Origin: Rhodospirillales bacterium
GTDB taxonomy: Bacteria > Pseudomonadota > Alphaproteobacteria > ATCC43930 > CGMCC-115725
Length of the DNA: 64,000 nt
Direction: 5' to 3'
Assembly (NCBI GenBank): GCA_028288725.1
Contig: JAQGIC010000072.1
Coordinates: forward strand, 1 to 64,000
The position numbers and the translations under genes are program-made. Shown here one piece after another: positions 17,049 to 25,549 of this stretch. Under the pieces are notes generated by a model. That model had not been told where the DNA came from. It did no database searches and was given only the letters and a program-made list of their open reading frames with translations. Each line of letters starts with the position of its first letter. Within the stretch, counting starts at the first letter, position 1.

Positions 17049-17072
17049 CGTCCCGCTTTCGTGGGAGGGACG
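17049..17072. terminator. Hairpin between convergent urtE and UDG genes
   Basis: CGTCCC and GGGACG arms enclose a GCTTTCGTGGGAG loop that itself pairs partly. The sequence resembles a shortened GTCATTCCCGCTTTCGCGGGAATGAC-type repeat (family C), so it may be a repeat remnant that now serves as a bidirectional terminator. There is no clear T-run. Confidence 0.45.
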
Positions 17073-17078
17073 AAGAGG

Positions 17079-17729
17079 CTATCCCAGTACCGGCAGCAAC
17101 CCGCGAAACACCGCCTCGAACATCTCGGTCGTCAGCCGCCCGGTGTTCGTGTTGTAGCGCGAGCAATGATAGCTGTCGGCCAGCACCACGCCGTTCGGCA
17201 GCGCGTGCCGGGCCTCGTGGCCGAACTTGTAAGCGGTCTGCTTCAGGCCGAGCGTCGCCAGCACCTGGGTGTGGGCCAGCGTGCCCAGGGCCAGGATCGC
17301 CTTCAACTGGCCGAGTGACGCCATTTCCTCGATCAGGAAAGGGCGGCAGTTCTTGATCTCGGAGGGTTCCGGCTTGTTTTCCGGCGGCACGCAGCGCACC
17401 GCGTTGGTGATGCGGACGGATTTGAGCCGCAGGCCGTCGTCGGACCGCTCGCGGTAGGTCCCCTCGGCCAGGCCGAACTTGAGCAGGGTGGCGTAGAGCA
17501 GGTCGCCGGCATAATCGCCGGTGAAGGGGCGGCCCGTGCAGTTGGCGCCCTTCAGGCCCGGCGCCAGCCCGACGATCAGCAGGCGCGCGTCGTCGGTGCC
17601 GAACGACGGCACTGGCGCGTTATGCCAGTCGGGATGGGCGGCGCGGTGTCGTTCGCGAAACGCGACCAGCCGCGGACAGCGCGGGCAGTCGCGGGACGGG
17701 CCGGCCGGGTCGATGTCGAGCGCGATCAC
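17079..17729 (-). CDS. Uracil-DNA glycosylase, family 5 (UDGb)
   Basis: 216 aa from GTG at 17729 with GAGGA about 7 nt upstream; the longer open frame runs into the preceding NYN gene. Family landmarks are a cysteine pair CPRCPRL near residue 16, the active-site region GLAPGLKGANCTGRPFTGD, further cysteines in NAVRCVPPENKP and KNCRPF (four in total, the iron-sulfur ligands of family 4/5), and a C-terminal DSYHCSRYNTNTGRL. The GRPFTGD pattern fits family 5 better than family 4. These enzymes remove uracil and some other deaminated bases from DNA. The start lies 2 nt after the NYN stop, so the two are probably one operon. Confidence 0.88.
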   Translation of the reverse strand: MIALDIDPAGPSRDCPRCPRLVAFRERHRAAHPDWHNAPVPSFGTDDARLLIVGLAPGLKGANCTGRPFTGDYAGDLLYATLLKFGLAEGTYRERSDDGLRLKSVRITNAVRCVPPENKPEPSEIKNCRPFLIEEMASLGQLKAILALGTLAHTQVLATLGLKQTAYKFGHEARHALPNGVVLADSYHCSRYNTNTGRLTTEMFEAVFRGLLPVLG

Positions 17730-17731
17730 GC

Positions 17732-18334
17732 CTATTCCTCGTCGGTCTCGTCCTGGACGCCCTGGTTCGTCGGATGATCGTCGCGATGATAGTCTTCGCG
17801 GTGGACATGGGCGCGCATGATGCTGGGGGCCAGATCCTGCAGCTCCATGAAGGTGTCGCATTGGCGGCGCAGCTCGTCGGCCACCATCGGCGGGTTGGAG
17901 CGCACGGTCGAGACGACGGTGACGCGCACGCCCTTGCGTTGGACCGCGTCGACCAGCCGGCGGAAATCGCCGTCGCCGGAGAAGATCACGATGTGATCGA
18001 GATGTTCGGCCATCTCCATCACGTCGATCGCCAGCTCGATGTCCATGTTGCCTTTGAGCTTCCGGCGCCCGGTCGCGTCGGTGAACTCCTTGGTTGGCTT
18101 GGTGACCATGGTGTAGCCGTTGTAATCAAGCCAATCGACCAGCGGACGGATCGGCGAATATTCCTGATCTTCGATCAGGGCTGTATAATAGAATGCCCGA
18201 ATCAGCTGGCTATTCTTTCGGAATACATCAAGAAGTTTCTTGTAATCAATATCGAAACCAAGCGCTCGTGCGGCGGCATAGAGATTCGAGCCATCAATGA
18301 AGAGCCCTAGGCGCTCCTGTGGGTAGAAAACCAT
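17732..18334 (-). CDS. NYN-domain (LabA/DUF88, PIN-like) protein
   Basis: 200 aa from ATG at 18334. The NYN fold is clear: ERLGLFIDGSNLYAAARALG with the first catalytic aspartate, KGNMDIELAIDVMEMAEHLD with the central acidic pair, and IVIFSGDGDFRRLVDAVQRK with the third cluster, followed by a conserved GVRVTVVST strand. Such proteins are predicted or shown to be metal-dependent ribonucleases. The C-terminal 40 residues are histidine/aspartate-rich (HREDYHRDDHPTNQ) and probably disordered. The upstream 150 bp are AT-rich. It is followed immediately by the UDG gene. Confidence 0.85.
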   Translation of the reverse strand: MVFYPQERLGLFIDGSNLYAAARALGFDIDYKKLLDVFRKNSQLIRAFYYTALIEDQEYSPIRPLVDWLDYNGYTMVTKPTKEFTDATGRRKLKGNMDIELAIDVMEMAEHLDHIVIFSGDGDFRRLVDAVQRKGVRVTVVSTVRSNPPMVADELRRQCDTFMELQDLAPSIMRAHVHREDYHRDDHPTNQGVQDETDEE

Positions 18335-18517
18335 AATTTTAATGTCCCCAGGGGCGTAAACGCCAAAAAAACATGAAGATGAAAACAATAAATAGTTCCC
18401 ATCATTATGGATTGAGAAACCGGAACAAGGCAAGGCCGGTTTTGCTCGAAAGACGATAGAAATTTTGCTCGTTGTCAGGCGCCGATCCGAGTAGAGAAGT
18501 TGCCGTGAAACGGGGAG

Positions 18518-19018
18518 ATGACGCGTCCGATGATACTGGTGGCGTTGGGGGCCAATTTACCGAGCCCGGTCCATGGCAGTCCCCGGGAGACGCTGGAGGC
18601 TGCGCTCGTGGCTCTCGATCGGGCCGGGCTCCGCGTCGTCCGGCGCTCCGCCTGGTACGAGACCGCACCGGTGCCCGCGTCCGATCAGCCCTGGTTCGTC
18701 AATGGCGTTGCGATCGTGGCGACGCCGCTCGGGCCGGCCGATGTGCTGGGCGTCCTGCACGGGATCGAAGTCGCGTTTGGCCGCGTCCGGGGCGAGGTGA
18801 ACGCGCCGCGCGTGTTGGACCTCGATCTCCTGGCCTATGACGATGTCGTTTCGTCGGATTGGCCGGCGCTGCCGCATCCGCGTTTGCATGAACGCGCCTT
18901 CGTGCTCCGACCGCTGGCCGACGTGGCGCCGGATTGGCGCCACCCCGTATACGGCTCGGACGTTGCCGAAATGCTCGCCCGGATCGGGCCGGAGCAGACG
19001 ACGCGCCGGTTGCCATGA
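18518..19018 (+). CDS. folK: 2-amino-4-hydroxy-6-hydroxymethyldihydropteridine pyrophosphokinase (HPPK)
   Basis: 166 aa. Motifs of FolK are present: VALGANLPSP at the N-terminus, the YETAPVPASDQPWFVNGVA segment, GEVNAPRVLDLDLLAYDD (catalytic aspartates), and LPHPRLHERAFVLRPLADVA. It transfers pyrophosphate to 6-hydroxymethyl-dihydropterin in folate synthesis. The start is uncertain: GGGGAG abuts ATG 18518, so the in-frame ATG at 18530 (12 nt from it) may be used instead. It is the first gene of a plus-strand run leading to rpoZ. Confidence 0.93.
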   Translation: MTRPMILVALGANLPSPVHGSPRETLEAALVALDRAGLRVVRRSAWYETAPVPASDQPWFVNGVAIVATPLGPADVLGVLHGIEVAFGRVRGEVNAPRVLDLDLLAYDDVVSSDWPALPHPRLHERAFVLRPLADVAPDWRHPVYGSDVAEMLARIGPEQTTRRLP

Positions 19019-19138
19019 GCCGGCGACAGGGCTGCGCGGCAAGAGAAGCGGGGCAACTATGAATATCGCGGCATTGCACCATGACGTTCACCGTCGTATA
19101 TCTTGCGGCTCACCATTAATTCGTCGGGCTTGATCATA

Positions 19139-19570
19139 ATGGCGCGTGTAACGGTTGAAGATTGCGTGACGAGAGTGCCGAACCGCTTCGAGCTGGTTCT
19201 CGTTGCGGCGCAGCGGGCGCGGGACATTGCGTCCGGCGGCCTGATCACGGTCGACCGCGACAACGATAAGAATCCGGTCGTGGCGTTGCGCGAGATCGCG
19301 GACTACACGATCGAGGTCGATGCGTTGCAGAACGCCCTCGTGACCGGCCTGCAGAAGCAGCCGGAGATCGACGAGCCGGAAGAAGACACCGACCTGTCGA
19401 TCGGCGAGCAGACCTGGCCCGATGGCGCCGGCGCCGTGGTGCTCGAGGACGAGCTGAAGGACGACATGCAGTTCGTGGACGCCGAGGAAGGCGAAAGCGA
19501 GCTGGAAGGCGACACCGACGAGGTCTCCGAAGAGAAACTCGGCGAGGCCGATTTCTCCGACGAAATCTGA
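19139..19570 (+). CDS. rpoZ: RNA polymerase omega subunit
   Basis: 143 aa from ATG at 19139. The N-terminal 60 residues match omega ([20 protein letters not shown], then [12 protein letters not shown] and [10 protein letters not shown]). The C-terminal half is a long acidic extension, as is usual in Rhodospirillales and relatives. Omega stabilises beta-prime and forms part of a ppGpp site in proteobacteria; the ppGpp synthetase gene follows directly, the common rpoZ-spoT order. Confidence 0.95.
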   Translation: MARVTVEDCVTRVPNRFELVLVAAQRARDIASGGLITVDRDNDKNPVVALREIADYTIEVDALQNALVTGLQKQPEIDEPEEDTDLSIGEQTWPDGAGAVVLEDELKDDMQFVDAEEGESELEGDTDEVSEEKLGEADFSDEI

Positions 19571-19652
19571 TCGCCTCGGGCAAGCGTCAGGACGCGTGGC
19601 AAAGCTGCCGACCCTCCAGATGCATTGCCTGGCCGGTATCCTATCCTTGATG

Positions 19653-19679
19653 ACGGCCCGGCGCCCTGCGCCGGGCCGT
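19653..19679 (+). terminator. GC-rich hairpin between rpoZ and the RelA/SpoT gene
   Basis: A perfect 12-bp stem (left arm 19653-19664, right arm 19668-19679) with a 3-nt loop CCT, rich in GGCCCGGCGC. It ends 23 nt before the next start codon and is followed only by TTCGTCT, so it may act as a partial terminator or attenuator and not a full stop. Confidence 0.6.
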
Positions 19680-19702
19680 TCGTCTATGGGGGCTGTCGGC
19701 CC

Positions 19703-21838
19703 ATGATCCGACAATATGATCTGGTCGAGCGGGTCAAGGCCTACGATCCCAATGCGGACGAGGACGCGCTCAACCGCGCCTATGTCTTCTCGATGCATGC
19801 CCATGGCTCTCAGAAGCGCGCGTCGGGCGATCCCTATTTCTCCCATCCGGTCGAGGTCGCGGGCATCCTGGCCCAGATGAAGCTCGACTCGGCCTCGATC
19901 GTAACCGGCCTGCTGCATGACACGGTCGAGGATACGGTCGCGACGCTCGACGATATCGAGCGGCTGTTCGGCCGCGACATCTCGCGCCTGGTCGACGGCG
20001 TCACCAAGCTGTCGCGCCTGGAGCTGCAATCCGACCAGACCAAGCAGGCGGAGAATTTCCGCAAGCTGGTCCTGGCCATGTCCGAGGACATCCGGGTCCT
20101 GGTGGTGAAGCTGGCCGATCGTCTGCACAACATGACGACGCTTCATTACATCAAGAACGAGGACAAGCGCCGCCGGATCGCGCGCGAGACGCTGGAGATC
20201 TACGCGCCGCTGGCCGAGCGCATCGGCATCCATCGGATGAAGGACGAGCTCGAAGACCTGGCGTTCGCCGAATTGCATCCGGAAGGCCGGGAGTCGATCA
20301 AGACCCGCTTCGCCTTCCTCAAGGAGCAGGGCGGCAGTCTGGTCGACAAGGTCATCGAGCAGCTGACCGCCACGCTGAACGAGGGCGGCCTGCCGGCGGC
20401 GACGGTCACGGGGCGGGAAAAGACGCCCTATTCGATCTGGCGCAAGATGCAGCGCAAGAATGTCGGCTTCGAGCAACTGTCCGACATCATGGCGTTCCGC
20501 ATCACGGTCGAGACGGTCGGCGAGTGCTACCAGGCGCTCGGCGTCATCCACAGCCACTACCCGGTCGTGCCCGGCCGCTTCAAGGATTACATCTCGACGC
20601 CGAAGCCGAATGACTATCGTTCGCTGCATACCGGCATCATCGGGCCGGAGCGGCAGCGCATCGAGGTGCAGATCCGCACGCGCGAGATGCATGAGGTGGC
20701 CGAGCTCGGCGTCGCGGCCCATTGGAGCTACAAGCAGGACGGCGGCCGGACCGAGGGCAAGCAATATCGCTGGCTGCGCGAGCTGCTCGATATTCTGGAA
20801 CACGCATCGGGGCCGGAGGAGTTTCTCGAGAACACCAAGCTCGAGATGTTCCAGGACCAGGTGTTCTGCTTCACCCCCAAGGGCGATCTGATCGCGCTGC
20901 CGCGCGGTGCCACGCCGGTCGATTTCGCCTACGCGGTCCATAGCCAGGTCGGCGACACCTGCGTCGGCGCCAAGATCAACGGCCGCATCGTGCCGCTGCG
21001 CTCGCAGCTGGCGAACGGCGATCAGGTCGAGATCATCACGTCGAAGGCGCAGACGCCGTCGCCGACGTGGGAACGCTTCGTCGTCACGGGCAAGGCGCGT
21101 GCGCGCATCCGCCGCTTCATCCGCTCCCAGCAGCGCGCCCAGTATCTGGACCTGGGCAAGGCGATCCTCAGCAAGGCGTTCCGCCACGAGCATCAGGATC
21201 TGTCGGAAAAGGCGCTGGAGGCGGTCACCAAGAATTTCAGCGTCACCACGGTCGACGATCTCTATGCCGCTGTCGGCGAGGGGCTGGTCACCAAGGGCGA
21301 GGTGCTGAACGCGGTCTATCCCAACCGCATCGAGCCCAAGACCGCCAAGATCGTGCCGCTGTCCAGGCCGCGGTCCAAGGCGTCCGATAATGCGGTACCG
21401 ATCCGCGGCCTGATCCCGGGCATGGCGCTGCACTACGCCGGCTGCTGCCATCCGCTGCCGGGCGACCGCATCGTCGGCATCGTCACCACGGGCAAGGGCG
21501 TCACCATCCACACGATCGATTGCGACACGCTGGAAAGCTTCGCCGATACGCCGGAACGCTGGCTCGACGTCGCCTGGGATCAGGCCGATGACGGGCCGGG
21601 CCATATCGGCCGGATCTCGGTCATGCTGGGCAACGAGCCGGGCGCGCTCGGCAATTTGACGACGGTGATCGGCAAGAACGCCGGCAATATCACCAACCTC
21701 AAGATCACCAACCGGTCGAACGACTTCTTCGAGATCCTGGTGGATATCGAGGTCAAGGATGTGAAGCATCTGACCAACCTGATCGCGGCGCTGCGGGCGA
21801 TGCCGTCGATCAATTCGGTGGAACGCGCGCGCGGCTGA
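19703..21838 (+). CDS. Bifunctional (p)ppGpp synthetase/hydrolase (Rel/SpoT)
   Basis: 711 aa from ATG at 19703. Domain order: HD hydrolase with SHPVEVAGIL and LLHDTVEDT (about residues 50-80) and KLADRLHNMTT; synthetase with a YSIWRKMQRK lysine segment, DIMAFRI and EVQIRTREMHEVAELG; TGS (VFCFTPKGDLIALPRGATPVD); helical and zinc-finger-like regions with YAGCCHPLPGD; and a C-terminal ACT domain. Catalytic motifs of both activities look intact, as expected for the single long RSH enzyme of alphaproteobacteria. The start ATG falls just after a 12-bp hairpin. Confidence 0.95.
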   Translation: MIRQYDLVERVKAYDPNADEDALNRAYVFSMHAHGSQKRASGDPYFSHPVEVAGILAQMKLDSASIVTGLLHDTVEDTVATLDDIERLFGRDISRLVDGVTKLSRLELQSDQTKQAENFRKLVLAMSEDIRVLVVKLADRLHNMTTLHYIKNEDKRRRIARETLEIYAPLAERIGIHRMKDELEDLAFAELHPEGRESIKTRFAFLKEQGGSLVDKVIEQLTATLNEGGLPAATVTGREKTPYSIWRKMQRKNVGFEQLSDIMAFRITVETVGECYQALGVIHSHYPVVPGRFKDYISTPKPNDYRSLHTGIIGPERQRIEVQIRTREMHEVAELGVAAHWSYKQDGGRTEGKQYRWLRELLDILEHASGPEEFLENTKLEMFQDQVFCFTPKGDLIALPRGATPVDFAYAVHSQVGDTCVGAKINGRIVPLRSQLANGDQVEIITSKAQTPSPTWERFVVTGKARARIRRFIRSQQRAQYLDLGKAILSKAFRHEHQDLSEKALEAVTKNFSVTTVDDLYAAVGEGLVTKGEVLNAVYPNRIEPKTAKIVPLSRPRSKASDNAVPIRGLIPGMALHYAGCCHPLPGDRIVGIVTTGKGVTIHTIDCDTLESFADTPERWLDVAWDQADDGPGHIGRISVMLGNEPGALGNLTTVIGKNAGNITNLKITNRSNDFFEILVDIEVKDVKHLTNLIAALRAMPSINSVERARG

Positions 21839-21857
21839 CGGCGTTCGTCGCGCGTAG

Positions 21858-21919
21858 CCACCAGATCAATAAGTTGTGGTAAAATCAGACGGATTCATCC
21901 GCCTGATTTTACCCACTAG
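21858..21919 (-). repeat. Family A palindromic repeat, truncated copy upstream of pdxJ
   Basis: 62 bp in inverted orientation relative to the copy at 12732. It keeps the CTAGTGG end (21913-21919 on the minus strand) and the ATCAGGCGGAT/ATCCGTCTGAT hairpin but stops at CTGGTGG (21858-21864), lacking the second hairpin. It occupies most of the gap between the RelA/SpoT gene and pdxJ. Confidence 0.8.
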
Positions 21920-21932
21920 GACCAGAGAATCC

Positions 21933-22676
21933 ATGCCGTACGTCCATCAGCATCTGCGGCTCGGCGTCAATATCGACCATGTGGCGACCGTCCGGAACGC
22001 CCGCGGCGGGACGCATCCGGACCCGGTGCGCGCGGCGCTGCTCGCGGCCGAGGCCGGGGCCGACGGCATTACCGCGCATCTGCGCGAGGACCGGCGCCAC
22101 ATCGCCGACAGCGATATCGAGCGCCTGACGGCCGAGATCGGCCTGCCGCTCAATTTCGAGATGGCCGCGACCGGGGAAATGCTCGCGATCGCGCTGAAGC
22201 ACCGGCCCCACGCAGCCTGCCTGGTACCGGAACGGCGCGAGGAGCGTACGACCGAGGGCGGACTGGACGTGGTCGGCGGCCATAATCATCTGGCGCCGAT
22301 CATCGCCAAGCTGCGCGACGCCGGCATCCGCGTGTCCCTGTTCATCGCCCCCGACCGTCCGCAGCTCGACATGGCGGCACGCCTGGGCGCGCCGGTGGTC
22401 GAGCTGCATACCGGACCCTATTGCCACGCGGCGGCCGGGGCCCTGCGCGCGGCCGAACTGAAGCGCATGGCCGAGGCGGCGGCCCATGGCCATGGGTTGG
22501 GGCTGGAAATCCATGCCGGCCACGGCCTCGATTTCGAGACGGTCGGCGATGTCGCGGCCCTGCCGGAGGTGGCGGAGCTCAATATCGGCCATTTCCTGAT
22601 CGGCGAGGCGATCTTCGTCGGGCTCGGTCCCGCGATCCGGCGCATGCGCCTGACCATGAACGCGGCGCGCGCATGA
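21933..22676 (+). CDS. pdxJ: Pyridoxine 5'-phosphate synthase
   Basis: 247 aa from ATG at 21933. The PdxJ signature is clear: [19 protein letters not shown] at the N-terminus, [45 protein letters not shown], and [15 protein letters not shown]. It condenses 1-deoxyxylulose 5-phosphate with aminoacetone phosphate in the last step of the DXP-dependent vitamin B6 route. Its stop overlaps the acpS start (ATGA). Confidence 0.97.
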   Translation: MPYVHQHLRLGVNIDHVATVRNARGGTHPDPVRAALLAAEAGADGITAHLREDRRHIADSDIERLTAEIGLPLNFEMAATGEMLAIALKHRPHAACLVPERREERTTEGGLDVVGGHNHLAPIIAKLRDAGIRVSLFIAPDRPQLDMAARLGAPVVELHTGPYCHAAAGALRAAELKRMAEAAAHGHGLGLEIHAGHGLDFETVGDVAALPEVAELNIGHFLIGEAIFVGLGPAIRRMRLTMNAARA

Positions 22677-23080
22677 TGATCCTCGGCCTCGGCACGGATC
22701 TCATCGACATCCGCCGCATCGAAAAGACGCTGTCGCGCTACGGCAGCAAATTCACCGAGCGCTGTTTCACGCCGGTCGAGATCGAGAAGGCCGAGCGCCG
22801 TGCCCAGAAGGCTGCGACCTACGCCAAGCGCTATGCCGCCAAGGAGGCCTGCTCCAAGGCGCTCGGCACCGGCTTTCGCGCCGGGGTCTATTGGCGTGAC
22901 ATCGGCGTGGTCAATCTGCCCAGCGGCCAGCCGACCCTGCTGCTGACCGGAGGGGCCAAGGCGAGGCTCGATGCCATGACCCCACCCGGCATGATCGCCC
23001 AGATCCATCTGACCCTGACCGACGAGCCGCCGCTGGCCGAGGCGATGGTCATGATTGTCGCGGTCCCCGCGATTGCTTGA
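22673..23080 (+). CDS. acpS: Holo-[acyl-carrier-protein] synthase
   Basis: 135 aa from ATG at 22673, overlapping the pdxJ stop by 4 nt. It has the AcpS motifs [13 protein letters not shown] at the N-terminus and [17 protein letters not shown] in the middle, and a C-terminal [17 protein letters not shown]. It transfers 4'-phosphopantetheine from CoA to acyl carrier protein. The pdxJ-acpS coupling is widely conserved in proteobacteria. Confidence 0.97.
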   Translation: MMILGLGTDLIDIRRIEKTLSRYGSKFTERCFTPVEIEKAERRAQKAATYAKRYAAKEACSKALGTGFRAGVYWRDIGVVNLPSGQPTLLLTGGAKARLDAMTPPGMIAQIHLTLTDEPPLAEAMVMIVAVPAIA

Positions 23081-23137
23081 CCTTCGGCCTTGCGCCGCGC
23101 TTGATGCAGCCTGATAACCCCGAACCCGCGAGTCCCG

Positions 23138-23911
23138 ATGGCCACCGTAAGTAACAGCAAGGCGAAGAGCGGCGAGAGCTTGTTCGAGATCATCAGGACC
23201 ATCGTCACCGTCGGTCTGGCGGTGCTGGTTTTACGCACCTTCGCCTTCGAGCCGTTCAACATTCCATCCGGCTCGATGATTCCGACCTTGCTGATCGGCG
23301 ACTACGTCTTCGTCTCGAAATATTCCTACGGCTTCAGCCGCTATTCCTTCCCGCTGTTCCACCCGCCGTTCTCGGGCCGGATCCTGGGCCGCCTGCCGGC
23401 GCGGGGCGATGTCGCCGTGTTCAAGCTGCCGCGCGATCCGTCGGTCGACTATATCAAGCGCATCATCGGACTGCCCGGCGACAAGATCCAGATGGTCGAT
23501 GGCGTGCTGAACGTGAACGGCAAGCCGGTCGAGCTGAAGCGGGCCGAAGACTTCTTCGATGACGAATATCAGCACAACGTGGTCACGCCGCAGTTCACCG
23601 AGACCCTGCCGGAAGGGTTGCAGCATCCGATCCTGAAGCTGCGCCAGCCGGGCACCGGGACCTACGACAACACGCCGGTGTTCGAAGTGCCGGCCGACAG
23701 CGTGTTCGCCATGGGCGACAATCGCGACAATTCGTTGGATAGCCGCGTGCCGCCGCGCAACGACGGCGTGGGCTTCGTGCCGCTGGAGAACCTGGTCGGC
23801 CGCGCCGAGTTCCGTTTCTTCTCCTACAACGACAACGTGGCGCCCTGGTACCAGTTCTGGGAATGGCCCTGGGCCATCCGCTTCTCGCGGATGTTCACCG
23901 CGGTCCGCTAG
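23138..23911 (+). CDS. lepB: Signal peptidase I, first copy
   Basis: 257 aa with one N-terminal membrane segment (about 20-38) and the catalytic dyad Ser46 in NIPSGSMIPTLL and Lys107 in VDYIKRIIGLPGDK. The box E motif FAMGDNRDNSLDSR is present. It cleaves signal peptides of exported proteins on the periplasmic face. A family A repeat begins exactly at its stop codon, and a second signal peptidase gene follows, making a tandem pair. Confidence 0.96.
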   Translation: MATVSNSKAKSGESLFEIIRTIVTVGLAVLVLRTFAFEPFNIPSGSMIPTLLIGDYVFVSKYSYGFSRYSFPLFHPPFSGRILGRLPARGDVAVFKLPRDPSVDYIKRIIGLPGDKIQMVDGVLNVNGKPVELKRAEDFFDDEYQHNVVTPQFTETLPEGLQHPILKLRQPGTGTYDNTPVFEVPADSVFAMGDNRDNSLDSRVPPRNDGVGFVPLENLVGRAEFRFFSYNDNVAPWYQFWEWPWAIRFSRMFTAVR

Positions 23912-24019
23912 CGGTCCGATCCTAAACGCTTGCTTCCCAAGCATGAGGTGAATCGGTCCACCTGATTAATGGGTTGTGCTAAAATCAAACTGAAGAATCC
24001 GTCTGATTTTACCCACCAG
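23908..24019 (-). repeat. Family A palindromic repeat, full-length inverted copy between the two lepB genes
   Basis: 112 bp, the reverse complement of the arrangement at 12732-12841, with all sub-parts: outer ends CTAGCGG and CCACCAG, the CGCTTGC/GCAAGCG-like hairpin and a diverged ATCAGACGGA hairpin. Its CTAG end at 23908-23911 contains the TAG stop codon of the first lepB. It fills 112 of the 154 bp between the paralogues. Confidence 0.85.
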
Positions 24020-24065
24020 GCCGCCGGCGCTTGACGCCGCCGGGCGCCGTCGGCTTGATGGCCGC

Positions 24066-24812
24066 ATGACCAGACGCCGACGGACACGGGATAATAGGCC
24101 GGCCGATACGCTGCGCACGATCCTGTGGGCGGTGCTGCTGGCGCTGGTATTCCGCAGCTTGGTCTATCAGCCGTTTTCGATCCCGTCCGGCTCGATGGTG
24201 CCGACCTTGCTGGTCGGCGACTATGTCTTCGTCGCCAAGTTCGCCTATGGCTTCAACCGCTTTTCGCTGCCGTTCTGGGCACCGCCGATCGGCGGCCGGC
24301 TGTTCGGCCGTCTGCCGACGCGGGGCGACGTTGCGGTCTTCCGGCTACCTGCCGACCCCGAGCAGGACTATATCAAGCGAATTATCGGCTTGCCGGGCGA
24401 TCAGGTGCAGATGATCGGCGGCGTGCTCAACATCAATGGCGAACCGGTCCGGCGCGAGCCGATGGCCGATCTTGTGGTCGAAGACGGCCAGACCCGGCTC
24501 GCGTTCCGGCGCTTTGTCGAGACGCTGCCGAACGGCGTCGCCCACGAGATCATGCAGGAGAAAGACGACGGCCCGCTCGACGATACCAGCTCCTATGTCG
24601 TGCCCGACGGCCATGTCTTCGCCATGGGCGACAACCGCGAACATTCCCAGGACAGCCGCATGCTGACCAAGGTCGGTTATATCCCGCTCGAAAACATCGT
24701 CGGTCGCGCCGATCTGCGCTTTCTGTCGATCGTGCCGCACGAGGCCTGGTGGAAGATCTGGGAATGGCCGGCGCGCGTCCGCTGGGAGCGCGTCATGCGG
24801 ATCGTGCGATGA
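24066..24812 (+). CDS. lepB: Signal peptidase I, second copy
   Basis: 248 aa, clearly paralogous to the preceding protein (for example PSGSMxPTLLxGDYVFV in both). The catalytic dyad is intact: Ser43 in SIPSGSMVPTLL and Lys104 in QDYIKRIIGLPGDQ. The N-terminus is shorter and more basic (TRRRRTRD), and the C-terminal half has diverged. It ends by overlapping the RNase III start (ATGA), placing it in the rnc-era-recO operon. The two copies may have different substrate sets. Confidence 0.95.
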   Translation: MTRRRRTRDNRPADTLRTILWAVLLALVFRSLVYQPFSIPSGSMVPTLLVGDYVFVAKFAYGFNRFSLPFWAPPIGGRLFGRLPTRGDVAVFRLPADPEQDYIKRIIGLPGDQVQMIGGVLNINGEPVRREPMADLVVEDGQTRLAFRRFVETLPNGVAHEIMQEKDDGPLDDTSSYVVPDGHVFAMGDNREHSQDSRMLTKVGYIPLENIVGRADLRFLSIVPHEAWWKIWEWPARVRWERVMRIVR

Positions 24813-25549
24813 GCGGGCAGGTGACGGCCCCCGGCCTCCGCTCGACGCTGGAGGCGACGCTCGCCCATCCCTTCGCCGATCCCGATCTGCTGGAAGAGGC
24901 GCTGACCCACCGCAGCGCCGCCTATGTCGCCGGCGGGCGGCGCGATCGCCGCGGCACGCGCCGGTCGTTGGGCTATGAGCGCCTGGAATTCCTGGGCGAT
25001 CGGGTGCTGGGTCTGCTGGTGGCCGAGATGCTGATGGCGGCATTCCCGCGCGAACCGGAGGGGGCGCTGGCGCGCCGCCATGCCGAGCTGGTGCGCAAGG
25101 AAACCCTGGCGTCGATCGCCGATGAAATCGACCTGGCCCAGCATGTCCGGCTGCCCACGCTGGAAGACGGCGTCGGCCGCTATAATCCCAGCCTGTTGGC
25201 GGATGTGTGCGAGGCGATCATCGCGGCGCTCTATGTCGATGGCGGGCTGGAGACGGCGCGGCGCTTCGTGACGCAGCATTGGAGCGGCCGGATGAATGCG
25301 ACGCTGTCGCCGCCCAAGGACGCCAAGACCGGACTGCAGGAATGGGCGCAGGCACGAGGCCGCCCCTTGCCGATCTATCGCCTGATCAAGACCGATGGCC
25401 CGCCGCATCAGCCCATCTTCACCGTCTCGGCCTCGGTCGAGGGCGAGGGCGAGGAAATGGCGAGCGGTGCCTCCAAACGCCTGGCCGAATCGGCCGCCGC
25501 CGGACTATTGCTGGCCCGCATCCGCGGTGCCCAAGGAGAGACCCCATGA
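24809..25549 (+). CDS. rnc: Ribonuclease III
   Basis: 246 aa. The RNase III signature YERLEFLGDRVLGLLVAEML is at about residues 52-71, the second catalytic patch in LLADVCEAIIAALYVDGG, and a C-terminal dsRNA-binding domain begins near DAKTGLQEWAQARG. Ahead of the signature there is a basic insertion (GGRRDRRGTRRS) that lengthens the usual HRSA-to-ERLEFLGD spacing. It processes rRNA precursors and structured mRNAs. The gene overlaps both neighbours by 4 nt. Confidence 0.96.
   Translation: MSGQVTAPGLRSTLEATLAHPFADPDLLEEALTHRSAAYVAGGRRDRRGTRRSLGYERLEFLGDRVLGLLVAEMLMAAFPREPEGALARRHAELVRKETLASIADEIDLAQHVRLPTLEDGVGRYNPSLLADVCEAIIAALYVDGGLETARRFVTQHWSGRMNATLSPPKDAKTGLQEWAQARGRPLPIYRLIKTDGPPHQPIFTVSASVEGEGEEMASGASKRLAESAAAGLLLARIRGAQGETP

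Noticed and set aside
19088-21769. 893-aa minus-strand open frame opposite rpoZ and the RelA/SpoT gene
   Set aside because: Lacks any domain signature and covers two well-identified genes.
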